A DNA stretch of 64,000 nucleotides from Lachnospiraceae bacterium XBD2001 (GTDB lineage: Bacteria > Bacillota > Clostridia > Lachnospirales > Lachnospiraceae). Each line of letters begins with the position of its first letter. The stretch's first letter is position 1. Below are positions 10,160 to 18,536 of this stretch, one piece after another. The stretch is from NCBI GenBank assembly GCA_900116395.1, contig FPAN01000003.1, positions 186,001-250,000 on the forward strand. The letters run 5' to 3'. The notes beneath the pieces were generated by a model. The model ran no database searches, had not been told where the DNA came from, and was given only the letters and a program-made list of their open reading frames with translations. Position numbers and translations under genes: made by a program.

Positions 10160-11011
10160 ATGCGTGGCAAGCGTTCGAGAGTTCCAAGCAATTACATATT
10201 GATTATTCTGATTATTGCCTGCGTTGCATCGCTTTTTATCAGTTATGCGACCGGTTTTTCCGGTGGTCCGATTCAGATCATTGCGGATTACGTGTTTGTT
10301 CCCATGCAACGAGGCATTGATTTGATTGGAAGTTCCATTTCCGTTTCTTCCGAAGATTCCAAGACGAAGCAGGAATTGATTGCGGAGAACGAAGCTTTAC
10401 AAGCGGAAGTGGAGCGCTTGACGGACCAGCTGACCAAGACACAGCTCCAGCAGAGTGAGTTGGAAGAGCTTCAGGAGCTGTTCCAATTGTCTCAGACCTA
10501 TTCCGATTACAAAACCACCGGCGCCCATGTTATTGCCCGTGGTACCACCAACTGGTTTGATACCTTTACCATCGATAAGGGGACCAATGACGGTGTACAG
10601 GTGGATATGAATGTCATTGCCGGCGGCGGATTGGTTGGTATTGTAACTGACGTAGGCAAGAATTACGCAGTGGTTCGTTCCGTTATTGACGACAACAGTA
10701 ACGTCAGTGCCATGGTCCTTTCTACCGAGGATCAGTGCATTATATCCGGAGATTTGGCTTCTATGACCGAGAAGAACATGATCGGTTTATCCAAGTTGGA
10801 GGATCCGGAAGGGAAGGTTGTCCCGGGAGATTCCGTGGTGACTTCCAATATCAGTAATAAATATTTGCAAGGTATTTTGATTGGCTATATCGATCAGATT
10901 GAGGATGACAGTAACGGCCTTACAAAATCCGGAACAATTACGCCTGTAGTTGATTTTCGTCACCTTACAGATGTACTTGTGATATTGCAAGTGAAGGAGA
11001 CAGGTGAGTAG
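10160..11011 (+). CDS. mreC: Rod-shape determining protein MreC
   Basis: Bitopic scaffold of the elongasome that contacts PBP2. One N-terminal membrane segment (about residues 12-31, IILIIACVASLFISYATGF) is followed by a coiled coil (about 65-110, KQELIAENEALQAEVERL) and the periplasm-side beta-rich MreC domain with IDKGTNDGVQVDMNVI and GGGLVGIVTDVG. 283 residues. It sits between mreB and mreD with a 2-nt gap to the latter. Confidence 0.95.
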   Translation: MRGKRSRVPSNYILIILIIACVASLFISYATGFSGGPIQIIADYVFVPMQRGIDLIGSSISVSSEDSKTKQELIAENEALQAEVERLTDQLTKTQLQQSELEELQELFQLSQTYSDYKTTGAHVIARGTTNWFDTFTIDKGTNDGVQVDMNVIAGGGLVGIVTDVGKNYAVVRSVIDDNSNVSAMVLSTEDQCIISGDLASMTEKNMIGLSKLEDPEGKVVPGDSVVTSNISNKYLQGILIGYIDQIEDDSNGLTKSGTITPVVDFRHLTDVLVILQVKETGE

Positions 11012-11013
11012 CT

Positions 11014-11553
11014 ATGGAGATGCGATTTTGGGTACGTCGTGTAATTGTAATCGCTCTTATGATATTTGCCTGTTTTTTATTGCAGACAACGATTTTTCCG
11101 CGATTTGAGATTGCAGGAGTGGTACCGAATGTATTAATCATTATCACCAGTTTTTTCGGTTTTATGGTTGGCCGCAAGCATGGATGTATCGTAGGTTTTG
11201 CCTGCGGAATTATTCTGGATTTGTTTAACAGTTCCCTATTTGGACTCTATAGCTTGATTTTTCTTGTGATTGGCTACATAAACGGCGTTTTCCGTAAAAT
11301 CTTTTTCGGTGATGACATGAAGCTTCCGCTGTTATTTGTTGGCGTAAGCGATTTGATTTACGGAATGGCAGTCTATTTTGCACTGTTTTTCTTCCGACAT
11401 AAGTTGGATATTGGATTTTATTTTATGAATATTATGATGCCGGAAATGGTATATACCATCTGCGTCATGATTCCATTGTATTTTGTTTTTGAGGCAGTGA
11501 TTCGTCGGTTGGATCAGACGGATAATAAGAGGAGCGCACGGAAGATTGGTTGA
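11014..11553 (+). CDS. mreD: Rod-shape determining protein MreD
   Basis: Small polytopic membrane partner of MreC. 179 residues with about five hydrophobic segments, the first at residues 8-26. The stretch VPNVLIIITSFFGFMVGRKHG and the following GFACGIILDLFNSSLFGLYS match the usual MreD pattern in loops 2-3. Its last 8 nt overlap the TTG start of the PBP2 gene, so expression is probably coupled. Confidence 0.93.
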   Translation: MEMRFWVRRVIVIALMIFACFLLQTTIFPRFEIAGVVPNVLIIITSFFGFMVGRKHGCIVGFACGIILDLFNSSLFGLYSLIFLVIGYINGVFRKIFFGDDMKLPLLFVGVSDLIYGMAVYFALFFFRHKLDIGFYFMNIMMPEMVYTICVMIPLYFVFEAVIRRLDQTDNKRSARKIG

Positions 11554-14386
11554 GTATATACAGGAATTATTAGCAAAATTGTTTTCTTCCAGACTGAAAG
11601 TATTACAGGTACTTTTGGTCTTTTTGGCATGCGTTCTCGTATTACGTCTGTTTGTGCTTCAGATTATCCGCGGTGCGGACTATCAGGAGAACTACAACCT
11701 GCGTATTGAGAAAAAAGAAACCATCGATGCCACCAGAGGTAATATCTATGACCGTAACGGGGAGCTGTTGGCCTACAACAAACTGGCCTATGCCGTTACC
11801 ATTGAAGATTCCGGAGCATATCCGTCCCGTGCGGTAAAGAATGAAAAGATGTGTAAGGAATTGTCCGCGTTGATTTCCAATATTGAGGCCAACGGGGATA
11901 CCTTGGATTTAACCTTCGGCATTACCATGAATTCCGCCGGAGAGTATGAATTCGTCTCTTCCGGAACTTCATTGCAGCGTTTCCGTGCGGATGTATTCGG
12001 CTATGCCAATATTAAGGATATGAAATACAACGAAATCATCGGCAAGAACGAAGCGGATGCTACGGCCGATGATATTATGAATTTCTTATATAACGATAAG
12101 AACTACGGCATTCCGGATTCTTACTCCAAGGAGATGCGATATAAGATTGCCGTCATTCGATACAACATGAGTTTGAATCGTTATCAGAAGTATATTGCCA
12201 CCACCATTGCATCCGACGTCAATGATTCTACTGTTGCCTATGTCATGGAGAACCAGAACGAATTGACCGGTGTGGAGATTGAAGAGAAGACCATGCGCTG
12301 CTACGAAGACGCAGAGGCGTTCTCCGGTATCATCGGATATACCGGTAAGATTTCTACAGACGAATATAATGAGCTGTTGGATCAGGGCGAAGATGTTAGC
12401 CTGAATGATGTGGTGGGTAAGATCGGCATCGAGGCCAGCATGAATGATTATCTCTCCGGAACCAAAGGCTCCCAGACGGTATACGTAGACAGTGTCGGTA
12501 ACTTAATTGAGACTACCGACCGTGTGGACCCTGTAGCGGGCGGACACGTGTATCTGTCTTTGGATAAGAAGTTGCAGTCCGATGCATACAAGATTTTGGA
12601 ACAGGAGATTGCGGGAATTGTCTATTCCAAAATCGCGAATATAAAAGAATACAAAGTTGCGGATGACGAGAAGGATCCGGATATTATTATCCCGATTTAT
12701 GATGTTTATTATGCTTTGATTAATAACAGTCTCATTGATACGTCCCATTTTTCCGCAGCGGATGCCAGCCCTATGGAGCAGGCCGTGCTTCGCAGCTATC
12801 AGGCCAAGGAGAAGCAGGTATTTGCTCAGCTTGGCAATTTATTGAATGCTTCCAATCCAACTCCTTATAACCAATTGGAAGAAGAGTATCAGACCTATAT
12901 GACCTTCATCGTTAAGCTGTTGAAGTCGGATGGAGTGTTGGATGCGGATCTTATCGATAATACCGATGAGATGCAGGTGAAGTGGACCAACGAAGAGTTG
13001 TCCGTGAATGAATACCTGACTTACTGTATCGAGAAGAACTGGATTGATATTACCAAATTCTCCGAGAAGTCCAAATACGTTGATACGGACGAGATTTACA
13101 GCGCTTTGGTGGAGCATGTTTTGGCTACCCTCAAAGAGGATCCGTCCTTCCGTCGACAGATTTATTACTATGCGATTTTGCAGGACCAGATTACCGGTTC
13201 GCAGCTGTGCGTGATTCTGTACGACCAGGGCGTATTGGAGATGGATGAAGCGGCTTATGCTTCTTTATCCGGCGGGGGAAGTGCTTACAATTTCCTTCGT
13301 GATAAGATTAAGAATCTGGAGATTACCCCTGCGCAGTTGGCACTGGATCCTTGTACCGGATCTTCCGTTGTAATTGATACCAAAACCGGTGCTGTGTTGG
13401 CCTGCGTTTCTTATCCGGGCTATGATAACAACCGTTTGGCGTCTTCCGATTCCGCATATTATGCGTATTTGAATCTGAACCAGTCCAACCCGCTGTATAA
13501 CTATGCAACTCAGCAGCGTACCGCTCCGGGTTCTACCTTCAAGCCGATTTCTGCGACGGCAGGCTTGGCAGAGAATGTGATTGATACCTCCACGGAGATT
13601 CTGGATGAAGGTGTATTTACCAAAGTATCCAATGAACCGAAGTGTTGGGCATATCCAAGCAACCACGGTTCCATCAATGTTTCTGAGGCAATTCGTGATT
13701 CCTGTAACTACTTCTTCTACGAAGTCGGTTGGAGATTGGCCGGAGGCAATGACTACGAGGATGCCAAGGGTATTGAATATATTCAGACTTACGCAAAGTT
13801 ATTTGGTCTGGATTCCAAGACCGGTATTGAGATTGAAGAGGCAACCCCGAAGATTGCAACGGAGTACCCGGTTATGGCTGCCATCGGACAGTCTGATAAC
13901 AACTTTACCACAATCGCTTTGGCTCGTTATGCAACAGCAGTAGCCAATAGCGGTACCGTATACAATCTGACGCTGTTGGATCATGTAACCGATGCGGAAG
14001 GCAATACCGTTGCTACTTATTCTGCTGAGGTGAAGAACCATGTAGATGTTTTGAATTCCGCACAGTGGAATGCCATCCATTCCGGTATGCGTATGGTTGT
14101 AGAGAATATGTCCTACTATAAGGATTTTGAAGTTGATGTTGCAGGTAAGACCGGTACGGCGCAGCAAGCCAGAACCAGGCCAAACCACGCCCTGTTTATC
14201 GGTTATGCGCCTTATGACAATCCGCAGATTGCGGTAGCCAGCCGAATTGCCTTCGGTTATACCTCCAACCATGCGGCCAATGTTTCCAGGGATATTATCG
14301 GAAGCTATTTCGGTGTTCAGAGCTCCTTGGATGTCATTAACGGTCAGGCGAATGCGGTGAACACCACCAATGCAACCACAGATTAA
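11546..14386 (+). CDS. mrdA: Class B penicillin-binding protein (PBP2-like) with large insert
   Basis: Transpeptidase that cross-links peptidoglycan during elongation together with RodA (15088). It starts at TTG 11546 behind GGAG at 11531. It has one N-terminal membrane segment (about 18-38), a dimerisation/pedestal domain (RGNIYDRNGELLAYN) and a transpeptidase domain with SxxK in PGSTFKP (Ser about 663), SCN in RDSCNYFFYE and KTGTA near 868. At 946 residues it is about 300 longer than E. coli PBP2 (633). The excess is mostly an insert at about 360-600, between KKLQSDAYKIL and the start of the catalytic domain, which contains no motif I recognise. Asn/Thr-rich C-terminal tail. Confidence 0.93.
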   Translation: MVEYIQELLAKLFSSRLKVLQVLLVFLACVLVLRLFVLQIIRGADYQENYNLRIEKKETIDATRGNIYDRNGELLAYNKLAYAVTIEDSGAYPSRAVKNEKMCKELSALISNIEANGDTLDLTFGITMNSAGEYEFVSSGTSLQRFRADVFGYANIKDMKYNEIIGKNEADATADDIMNFLYNDKNYGIPDSYSKEMRYKIAVIRYNMSLNRYQKYIATTIASDVNDSTVAYVMENQNELTGVEIEEKTMRCYEDAEAFSGIIGYTGKISTDEYNELLDQGEDVSLNDVVGKIGIEASMNDYLSGTKGSQTVYVDSVGNLIETTDRVDPVAGGHVYLSLDKKLQSDAYKILEQEIAGIVYSKIANIKEYKVADDEKDPDIIIPIYDVYYALINNSLIDTSHFSAADASPMEQAVLRSYQAKEKQVFAQLGNLLNASNPTPYNQLEEEYQTYMTFIVKLLKSDGVLDADLIDNTDEMQVKWTNEELSVNEYLTYCIEKNWIDITKFSEKSKYVDTDEIYSALVEHVLATLKEDPSFRRQIYYYAILQDQITGSQLCVILYDQGVLEMDEAAYASLSGGGSAYNFLRDKIKNLEITPAQLALDPCTGSSVVIDTKTGAVLACVSYPGYDNNRLASSDSAYYAYLNLNQSNPLYNYATQQRTAPGSTFKPISATAGLAENVIDTSTEILDEGVFTKVSNEPKCWAYPSNHGSINVSEAIRDSCNYFFYEVGWRLAGGNDYEDAKGIEYIQTYAKLFGLDSKTGIEIEEATPKIATEYPVMAAIGQSDNNFTTIALARYATAVANSGTVYNLTLLDHVTDAEGNTVATYSAEVKNHVDVLNSAQWNAIHSGMRMVVENMSYYKDFEVDVAGKTGTAQQARTRPNHALFIGYAPYDNPQIAVASRIAFGYTSNHAANVSRDIIGSYFGVQSSLDVINGQANAVNTTNATTD

Positions 14387-14398
14387 GAGGTGAATGGA

Positions 14399-15085
14399 AT
14401 GATAGAATCATGCACAATCAAGAGTAATGCCCATGGGATTACGTTGATTTTGAATCCGGAGGTTTCCTTCGAGACCTTGGTTGTGGATATTTGTAAAAAA
14501 TTCAATGATGCCAAAGACTTTTTCGGCAACGCGGATTTGATTTTTTCCGTAGAAGGAAGAGACTTAACCTCCGAAGAGGTGGGCGTCATTGTGGAAGCCA
14601 TCGAACTGAACTCCGATATTCATATCTCTTTGATTCAAGAAAAGAATCAGTTGAAGGATATTCGGATGCAAGGCAAAATCGATCGTTTTTACTTCGAGAA
14701 TATCTATGAGAATGCCCATATCGTTATGGATTCCGTAAAATCCGGAGAATTGCTTCGAACGGAGCAGTCCGTCATCATTCTTGGGGATGTGAAGGAAGGC
14801 GCTACGGTGGTAGCCGCTGGCAATGTCATCATCTTTGGCTCGCTGCTAGGGGATGTACATGCCGGTAATCCGGGAGAGAACAGTTGCTATATTATTGCCG
14901 GTAAGTACGACGGAAGAGAAGTGGCCATCGGCGAATATCGGGATGAAGTGGAAGTGGAGAAGCCGAAGCGCTCTCTTTTTAAGAAGGCATCCACCAGTTC
15001 CGAAGCCCTTGCCATCGTTGTGTATGATGACCAATTGGTCTGCGAACCAATCAGTCGCGGTATATTTAAGGAGAACCAGAGGTAA
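14399..15085 (+). CDS. minC: Septum site-determining protein MinC
   Basis: Inhibitor of FtsZ assembly. The N-terminal half (IKSNAHGITLILNPEVSFE) is MinC_N-like. The C-terminal half shows the right-handed beta-helix repeats VIILGDVKEGATVVAAGNVI and IFGSLLGDVHAG typical of MinC_C. I take the ATG at 14399, which follows AGAGGTG (14386-14392) at about 6 nt, rather than the GTG at 14390 inside that site. 228 residues. The usual neighbours minD and minE are missing: rodA begins 2 nt after the stop. The last 45 residues form a basic tail beyond the helix. Confidence 0.92.
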   Translation: MIESCTIKSNAHGITLILNPEVSFETLVVDICKKFNDAKDFFGNADLIFSVEGRDLTSEEVGVIVEAIELNSDIHISLIQEKNQLKDIRMQGKIDRFYFENIYENAHIVMDSVKSGELLRTEQSVIILGDVKEGATVVAAGNVIIFGSLLGDVHAGNPGENSCYIIAGKYDGREVAIGEYRDEVEVEKPKRSLFKKASTSSEALAIVVYDDQLVCEPISRGIFKENQR

Positions 15086-15087
15086 CT

Positions 15088-16191
15088 ATGTTTCGTAATT
15101 ATCGATTTCGAAGTTTCGATATGCTGTTGGTGGTACTGGTATTGATACTGACCATCATCGGTATATTCGTTATAGGAAGTGCGAATGCAGATTATCAGAA
15201 TAAGCAGATCATCGGTATGGTGCTTGGTCTTGTTGCCATGTTTGTCATTTCGCTGATTGACTATGAGTTTATTTTGCATTTTCCCTGGGTGTACTATGCC
15301 CTGACAAATTTATTGTTGCTTTCCGTTCTTGTTTTCGGCGATAATAGTAAGGGAGCAACCCGTTGGGTGGATCTTGGATTTATTCGTTTCCAGCCTTCCG
15401 AGGCTGCGAAGATTCTTTTGGTATTATTTTTTGCCTGGTATCTGATGCAGCACGAAGAGGACTTAAATACCCCAAGACGTTTGATTACGATTGCAATTTT
15501 GGCCGGCGTTCCGCTGGTTTTGATTGTGGAAGAACCGGATTTGTCTACCACAATCGTTACGTTCCTTGTAATTGTTGCGTTGATGTTTTTTGCGGGTCTT
15601 AGCTATAAGATTGTGGCTTGGGCGCTTGGAATCGGAATCCCGACCATTGCTATTACGTTGTTTTTGATTGCGAATCGAGGCATTTCCTTCCTGGATCCGT
15701 ATCAGATGCTTCGTATTTTAGCGTGGCTTCGTCCGGATGATTACCCGGAGTCTTCCTACCAGCAGCAGAATTCCATTATGGCCATTGGTTCCGGACAGCT
15801 TTTGGGGAAGGGCCTTTACAACGAAAGTGCGGATTCTGTTAAGAACGGTAATTATATTTCCGAGCCGCAGACGGATTTTATTTTTGCGGTAGCCGGCGAA
15901 GAGCTTGGATTTATCGGTTCTTTGGTTATTATTATTCTTTTGTTTTGGATCGCTTTGGAATGCATGAAGGTTGCCAAGAAGGCCAGAGATCTTAGTGGCC
16001 AGCTGATTTGTGTCGGCATTGCTTCCATTATTGGATTCCAGGGATTTGTTAACATCTGTGTAGTGACCGGTCTTTTCCCGAATACCGGATTGCCACTGCC
16101 GTTTGTTAGTTATGGTTTAACATCTTTAGTAACATTATATGCAGGTATTGGCTTTGTCTTGAATGTTTCGTTACAGGCCAAGAAGTACTAG
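15088..16191 (+). CDS. rodA: SEDS peptidoglycan polymerase RodA
   Basis: SEDS-family glycosyltransferase that polymerises lipid II during rod elongation, working with the class B PBP encoded at 11546. 367 residues with about ten membrane segments. Family signatures are GATRWVDLGFIRFQPSEAAK and, near the C-terminus, TGLPLPFVSYGLTSL. The catalytic-type Asp lies in the extracytoplasmic loop region around residues 200-260 (RPDDYPESSYQQQNS). It follows minC with only 2 nt between, and precedes mgsA by 19 nt. Confidence 0.94.
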   Translation: MFRNYRFRSFDMLLVVLVLILTIIGIFVIGSANADYQNKQIIGMVLGLVAMFVISLIDYEFILHFPWVYYALTNLLLLSVLVFGDNSKGATRWVDLGFIRFQPSEAAKILLVLFFAWYLMQHEEDLNTPRRLITIAILAGVPLVLIVEEPDLSTTIVTFLVIVALMFFAGLSYKIVAWALGIGIPTIAITLFLIANRGISFLDPYQMLRILAWLRPDDYPESSYQQQNSIMAIGSGQLLGKGLYNESADSVKNGNYISEPQTDFIFAVAGEELGFIGSLVIIILLFWIALECMKVAKKARDLSGQLICVGIASIIGFQGFVNICVVTGLFPNTGLPLPFVSYGLTSLVTLYAGIGFVLNVSLQAKKY

Positions 16192-16210
16192 ACTTTAGAG
16201 AGGTGTTTAC

Positions 16211-16606
16211 ATGAACATTGGATTAGTCGCACATGATTCCAAGAAAAAATTAATGCAGAATTTCTGCATCGCTTATCGTGGTATCTTAAGCAAGAATAAT
16301 CTTTTTGCTACCGGTACAACGGGAAGATTGGTGGAGGAAGCAACCAATTTGACGGTACATAAGTATTTGTCCGGTCATTTGGGCGGATGCCAGCAGTTAG
16401 GTGCTCAGATTGAGCATAATGAGATTGATTTGGTAATCTTTTTGCGTGATCCGCTTTCTGTGAAATCCAACGAACCGGATGTCAACAATATTGTGCGTTT
16501 ATGCGATGCTCACAATATTCCGTTGGCGACCAATCTGGCAACTGCAGAGCTTCTTATCAAATCTTTAGACAGAGGAGACCTTGAGTGGCGTGAGATGTAC
16601 AAGTAA
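16211..16606 (+). CDS. mgsA: Methylglyoxal synthase
   Basis: Converts dihydroxyacetone phosphate to methylglyoxal and phosphate, a bypass of lower glycolysis under phosphate limitation. 131 residues, slightly short of the 152 in E. coli but usual for Firmicutes. The phosphate loop ATGTTGRLVEEAT, HLGGCQQLGAQI, and LVIFLRDPL with the catalytic Asp are present, followed by LCDAHNIPLATNLATAELL. A good Shine-Dalgarno (AGAGAGGTG) precedes the ATG. Placement directly after rodA is common in Clostridia. The 3' end overlaps the next gene. Confidence 0.95.
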   Translation: MNIGLVAHDSKKKLMQNFCIAYRGILSKNNLFATGTTGRLVEEATNLTVHKYLSGHLGGCQQLGAQIEHNEIDLVIFLRDPLSVKSNEPDVNNIVRLCDAHNIPLATNLATAELLIKSLDRGDLEWREMYK

Positions 16607-17573
16607 GTTTTTGGGAGTCCTTGTGTCCCTTTCTTTACTTGCAGTTTCCGTGGGAGGTTGCAGCTTTTCGAAACAGACGGGGGATTACCGGTTATACGAA
16701 ACAAGTGAACAATACGGGATTATCAGCGGAAGTACCAACAATACAACGCTGTTTTCCGAGAATATTTGCGTGGCGGATACCACGGATTTTGGCATGGACC
16801 AGGTGGATTCCCAGGTCTGCTTAGGAGCCGCTGCTTTTAATGTAGATACCAAGACTACCTTGTATGCGCAGCATATGCACGAACGGCTATATCCGGCGTC
16901 CACCACCAAGGTTATGACCGCTTATGTGGCACTGAAGTACGGGAATCTGGAAGAGACCTATACGGTCAGTGAATTGGCGTGCCAGCAGGAAGAGGATTCC
17001 TCCGTGGCTCATTTGCGCCCGGGAGACCGTTTGACCTTACGCCAGTTGTTGTACGGCATGCTGCTTGTCAGTGGCAATGACGCGGCAATTGCAGTAGCGG
17101 AAGCGGTAGGGGGAAGTGTAGAAGCCTTTGTTGAGATGATGAATAACGAGGCTTTGGCCCTTGGTGCAACCAATACCCATTTTATGAATCCTCACGGATT
17201 GGATGACGAGAACCATTACACCACGGTGTATGATATGTATCTGATGTTTAACGCAGCATTGCAGTATACGGATTTCGTCGATATTATTCATTCCGCGACC
17301 TATGATGCGTATTATACCGACGCTAGCGGAAACAATACCAGCATTACCTGGACCACCACCAATCGCTACCTGAAGAATATGGTGGCGTCCCCGGATGGCT
17401 TCTATATGATTGGAGGTAAGACCGGATCCACCGGTGCTGCGAAGTATTGTCTGGTACAGTACAGTACCAATAGTAAGAACCAGGGCATCGTATCCGTGGT
17501 ATTTGGCGCGGACAGTCCTTATAATTTGTATCTATTAACGTCTGAATTGCTTGCAACTTTTGGTGAGAACTAA
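16581..17573 (+). CDS. D-alanyl-D-alanine carboxypeptidase lipoprotein (DacF-like)
   Basis: Serine D,D-carboxypeptidase (peptidase S11) that trims the terminal D-Ala of peptidoglycan stem peptides outside the membrane. SxxK is in ASTTKVMTAY, SxN in VSGNDAAIAV, and KTG in IGGKTGSTGAAKYC. The N-terminus is a lipoprotein signal: a hydrophobic stretch ending VSVGGC, fitting a lipobox, with Cys at about 27. The start is uncertain. TTG 16581 lies only about 3 nt after AGGAG (16573-16577), while GTG 16590 has 12 nt spacing; both overlap mgsA. 330 residues from the TTG; the C-terminal PBP5-type domain is absent. Confidence 0.9.
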   Translation: MSGVRCTSKFLGVLVSLSLLAVSVGGCSFSKQTGDYRLYETSEQYGIISGSTNNTTLFSENICVADTTDFGMDQVDSQVCLGAAAFNVDTKTTLYAQHMHERLYPASTTKVMTAYVALKYGNLEETYTVSELACQQEEDSSVAHLRPGDRLTLRQLLYGMLLVSGNDAAIAVAEAVGGSVEAFVEMMNNEALALGATNTHFMNPHGLDDENHYTTVYDMYLMFNAALQYTDFVDIIHSATYDAYYTDASGNNTSITWTTTNRYLKNMVASPDGFYMIGGKTGSTGAAKYCLVQYSTNSKNQGIVSVVFGADSPYNLYLLTSELLATFGEN

Positions 17574-17590
17574 ATAATTGTTAGAAAATT

Positions 17591-17622
17591 ATGCCGGGCT
17601 TCCTTGTTATTTGGCCCGGCAT
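17591..17622 (+). terminator. Inverted repeat after the carboxypeptidase gene (possible terminator)
   Basis: Perfect 9-bp arms ATGCCGGGC (17591-17599) and GCCCGGCAT (17614-17622) with a 14-nt loop. The downstream tail ATACTATAATTT is a poor U-tract, so termination may be weak. The right arm lies inside the spacer of the predicted promoter at 17604-17632. Confidence 0.5.
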
Positions 17623-17632
17623 ATACTATAAT
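17604..17632 (+). promoter_or_regulatory. Predicted promoter of the small P-loop gene
   Basis: TTGTTA (17604-17609), 17-nt spacer, TATAAT (17627-17632), about 75 nt upstream of the ATG at 17707. It is interlaced with the 17591-17622 inverted repeat, so the repeat could act as an operator as well as a hairpin. Confidence 0.6.
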
Positions 17633-17706
17633 TTACTTAGAAAAAATTATCGCACAGAAGATGCGGTGTGTAGCGGAAATAATGCAACGATAAGGAGGGG
17701 AATGCT

Positions 17707-18129
17707 ATGGTTGAAATCATTTCTGGGGAAAAGGGAAAAGGAAAGACAAAGCAGCTGCTTGATCGCGTTCGCGGAGATGTTAAGAATGCGCAGGGCAGCA
17801 TTGTTTTTCTTGATAAGAATCAAAAGCACATGTATGAATTGGATTCCAAGGTTCGTTTGATTAATATGGCTGACTATGATGTTGAGTCTTCAGACGAGTT
17901 CCTTGGTTTTTTAAGTGGTGTGATTTCCCAAAACAATGATATCGAAGAAATTTTCTTGGATAGTTTTTTGACCATTGGTTACATTGATACCAGTGAAGGC
18001 TTGGTACGTGCCGTTGAAAAGTTAGACCAGATGTCCGAAAAGTTTGAGACGAACTTTATCTTAAGCATTTCGAAAGATGAGAGAGAGCTTCCGGAAGCTG
18101 TAAAACCGAAGATTATTATCTCATTATAA
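17707..18129 (+). CDS. Small conserved P-loop protein of unknown function
   Basis: 140 residues, function not recognised. Residues 7-14 (GEKGKGKT) fit a Walker A motif at the very N-terminus. A strand ending EEIFLDSF (about 79-86) could supply a Walker B-like Asp, and NFILSISKDERELP resembles sensor-region text of compact RecA-like folds. No membrane segment. Such proteins are sometimes labelled PilT-like in automated annotation, but nothing here supports a pilus motor: it lacks the Asp/His boxes. It is monocistronic, with its own promoter and a terminator-like hairpin at 18149-18174. Shine-Dalgarno AAGGAGGGG. Confidence 0.8.
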   Translation: MVEIISGEKGKGKTKQLLDRVRGDVKNAQGSIVFLDKNQKHMYELDSKVRLINMADYDVESSDEFLGFLSGVISQNNDIEEIFLDSFLTIGYIDTSEGLVRAVEKLDQMSEKFETNFILSISKDERELPEAVKPKIIISL

Positions 18130-18148
18130 CTGATGACATTTGCGTATG

Positions 18149-18182
18149 GATTCCGTTGTTTTTACAACGGAATCTACGTTTC
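18149..18182 (+). terminator. Probable terminator of the P-loop gene
   Basis: Perfect 11-bp stem GATTCCGTTGT (18149-18159) / ACAACGGAATC (18164-18174) with a TTTT loop, followed by a T-containing but interrupted tail (TACGTTTCTAT). Confidence 0.65.
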
Positions 18183-18214
18183 TATAAAAAAATAAAAAAA
18201 TTTTAAAAATATGC

Positions 18215-18243
18215 TTGCATTTGTTTCCGCCTTAGTGTATTAT
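18215..18243 (+). promoter_or_regulatory. Predicted tRNA promoter
   Basis: TTGCAT (18215-18220), 17-nt spacer, TATTAT (18238-18243), with an A/T-rich tract (18185-18210) just upstream that could act as an UP element. The first tRNA begins 45 nt after the -10 box. Confidence 0.75.
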
Positions 18244-18287
18244 TTCATCGTTGTCGCGAGTGAGCAACAAGCGATGACGATGAATAT

Positions 18288-18359
18288 GGTTCCTTGGTCA
18301 AGCGGTTAAGACGTCGCCCTCTCACGGCGAAAACAGGGGTTCGATTCCCCTAGGAACTA
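18288..18359 (+). tRNA. tRNA-Glu (CUC), copy 1
   Basis: 72-nt cloverleaf. Acceptor GGTTCCT pairs with AGGAACT, making position 1-72 a G-U pair. The anticodon stem TCGCC/GGCGA encloses the loop CTCTCAC, anticodon CTC. The T arm is AGGGG-TTCGATT-CCCCT, with discriminator A. CCA is not encoded. It is identical to the copy at 18404. Confidence 0.95.
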
Positions 18360-18403
18360 CTCAATCACTTATTATTTGCAGATGACATTTCGTCATCCCC
18401 CTT

Positions 18404-18475
18404 GGTTCCTTGGTCAAGCGGTTAAGACGTCGCCCTCTCACGGCGAAAACAGGGGTTCGATTCCCCTAGGAACTA
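18404..18475 (+). tRNA. tRNA-Glu (CUC), copy 2
   Basis: Same 72 nt as copy 1, including the G1-U72 pair and lack of encoded CCA. The 44-nt spacer holds a small hairpin (GATGAC/GTCATC, 18381-18397) that could guide processing of a dimeric precursor. Confidence 0.95.
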
Positions 18476-18496
18476 CTTTAATAGCCCAACCCTATG

Positions 18497-18526
18497 GCAT
18501 GGACAGTTTGTCCGTGCTTTCTTTTT
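18497..18526 (+). terminator. Terminator after the tRNA pair
   Basis: GCATGGACA (18497-18505) pairs with TGTCCGTGC (18509-18517), loop GTT, followed by TTTCTTTTT. Confidence 0.8.
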
Positions 18527-18536
18527 GCCCATTTCC

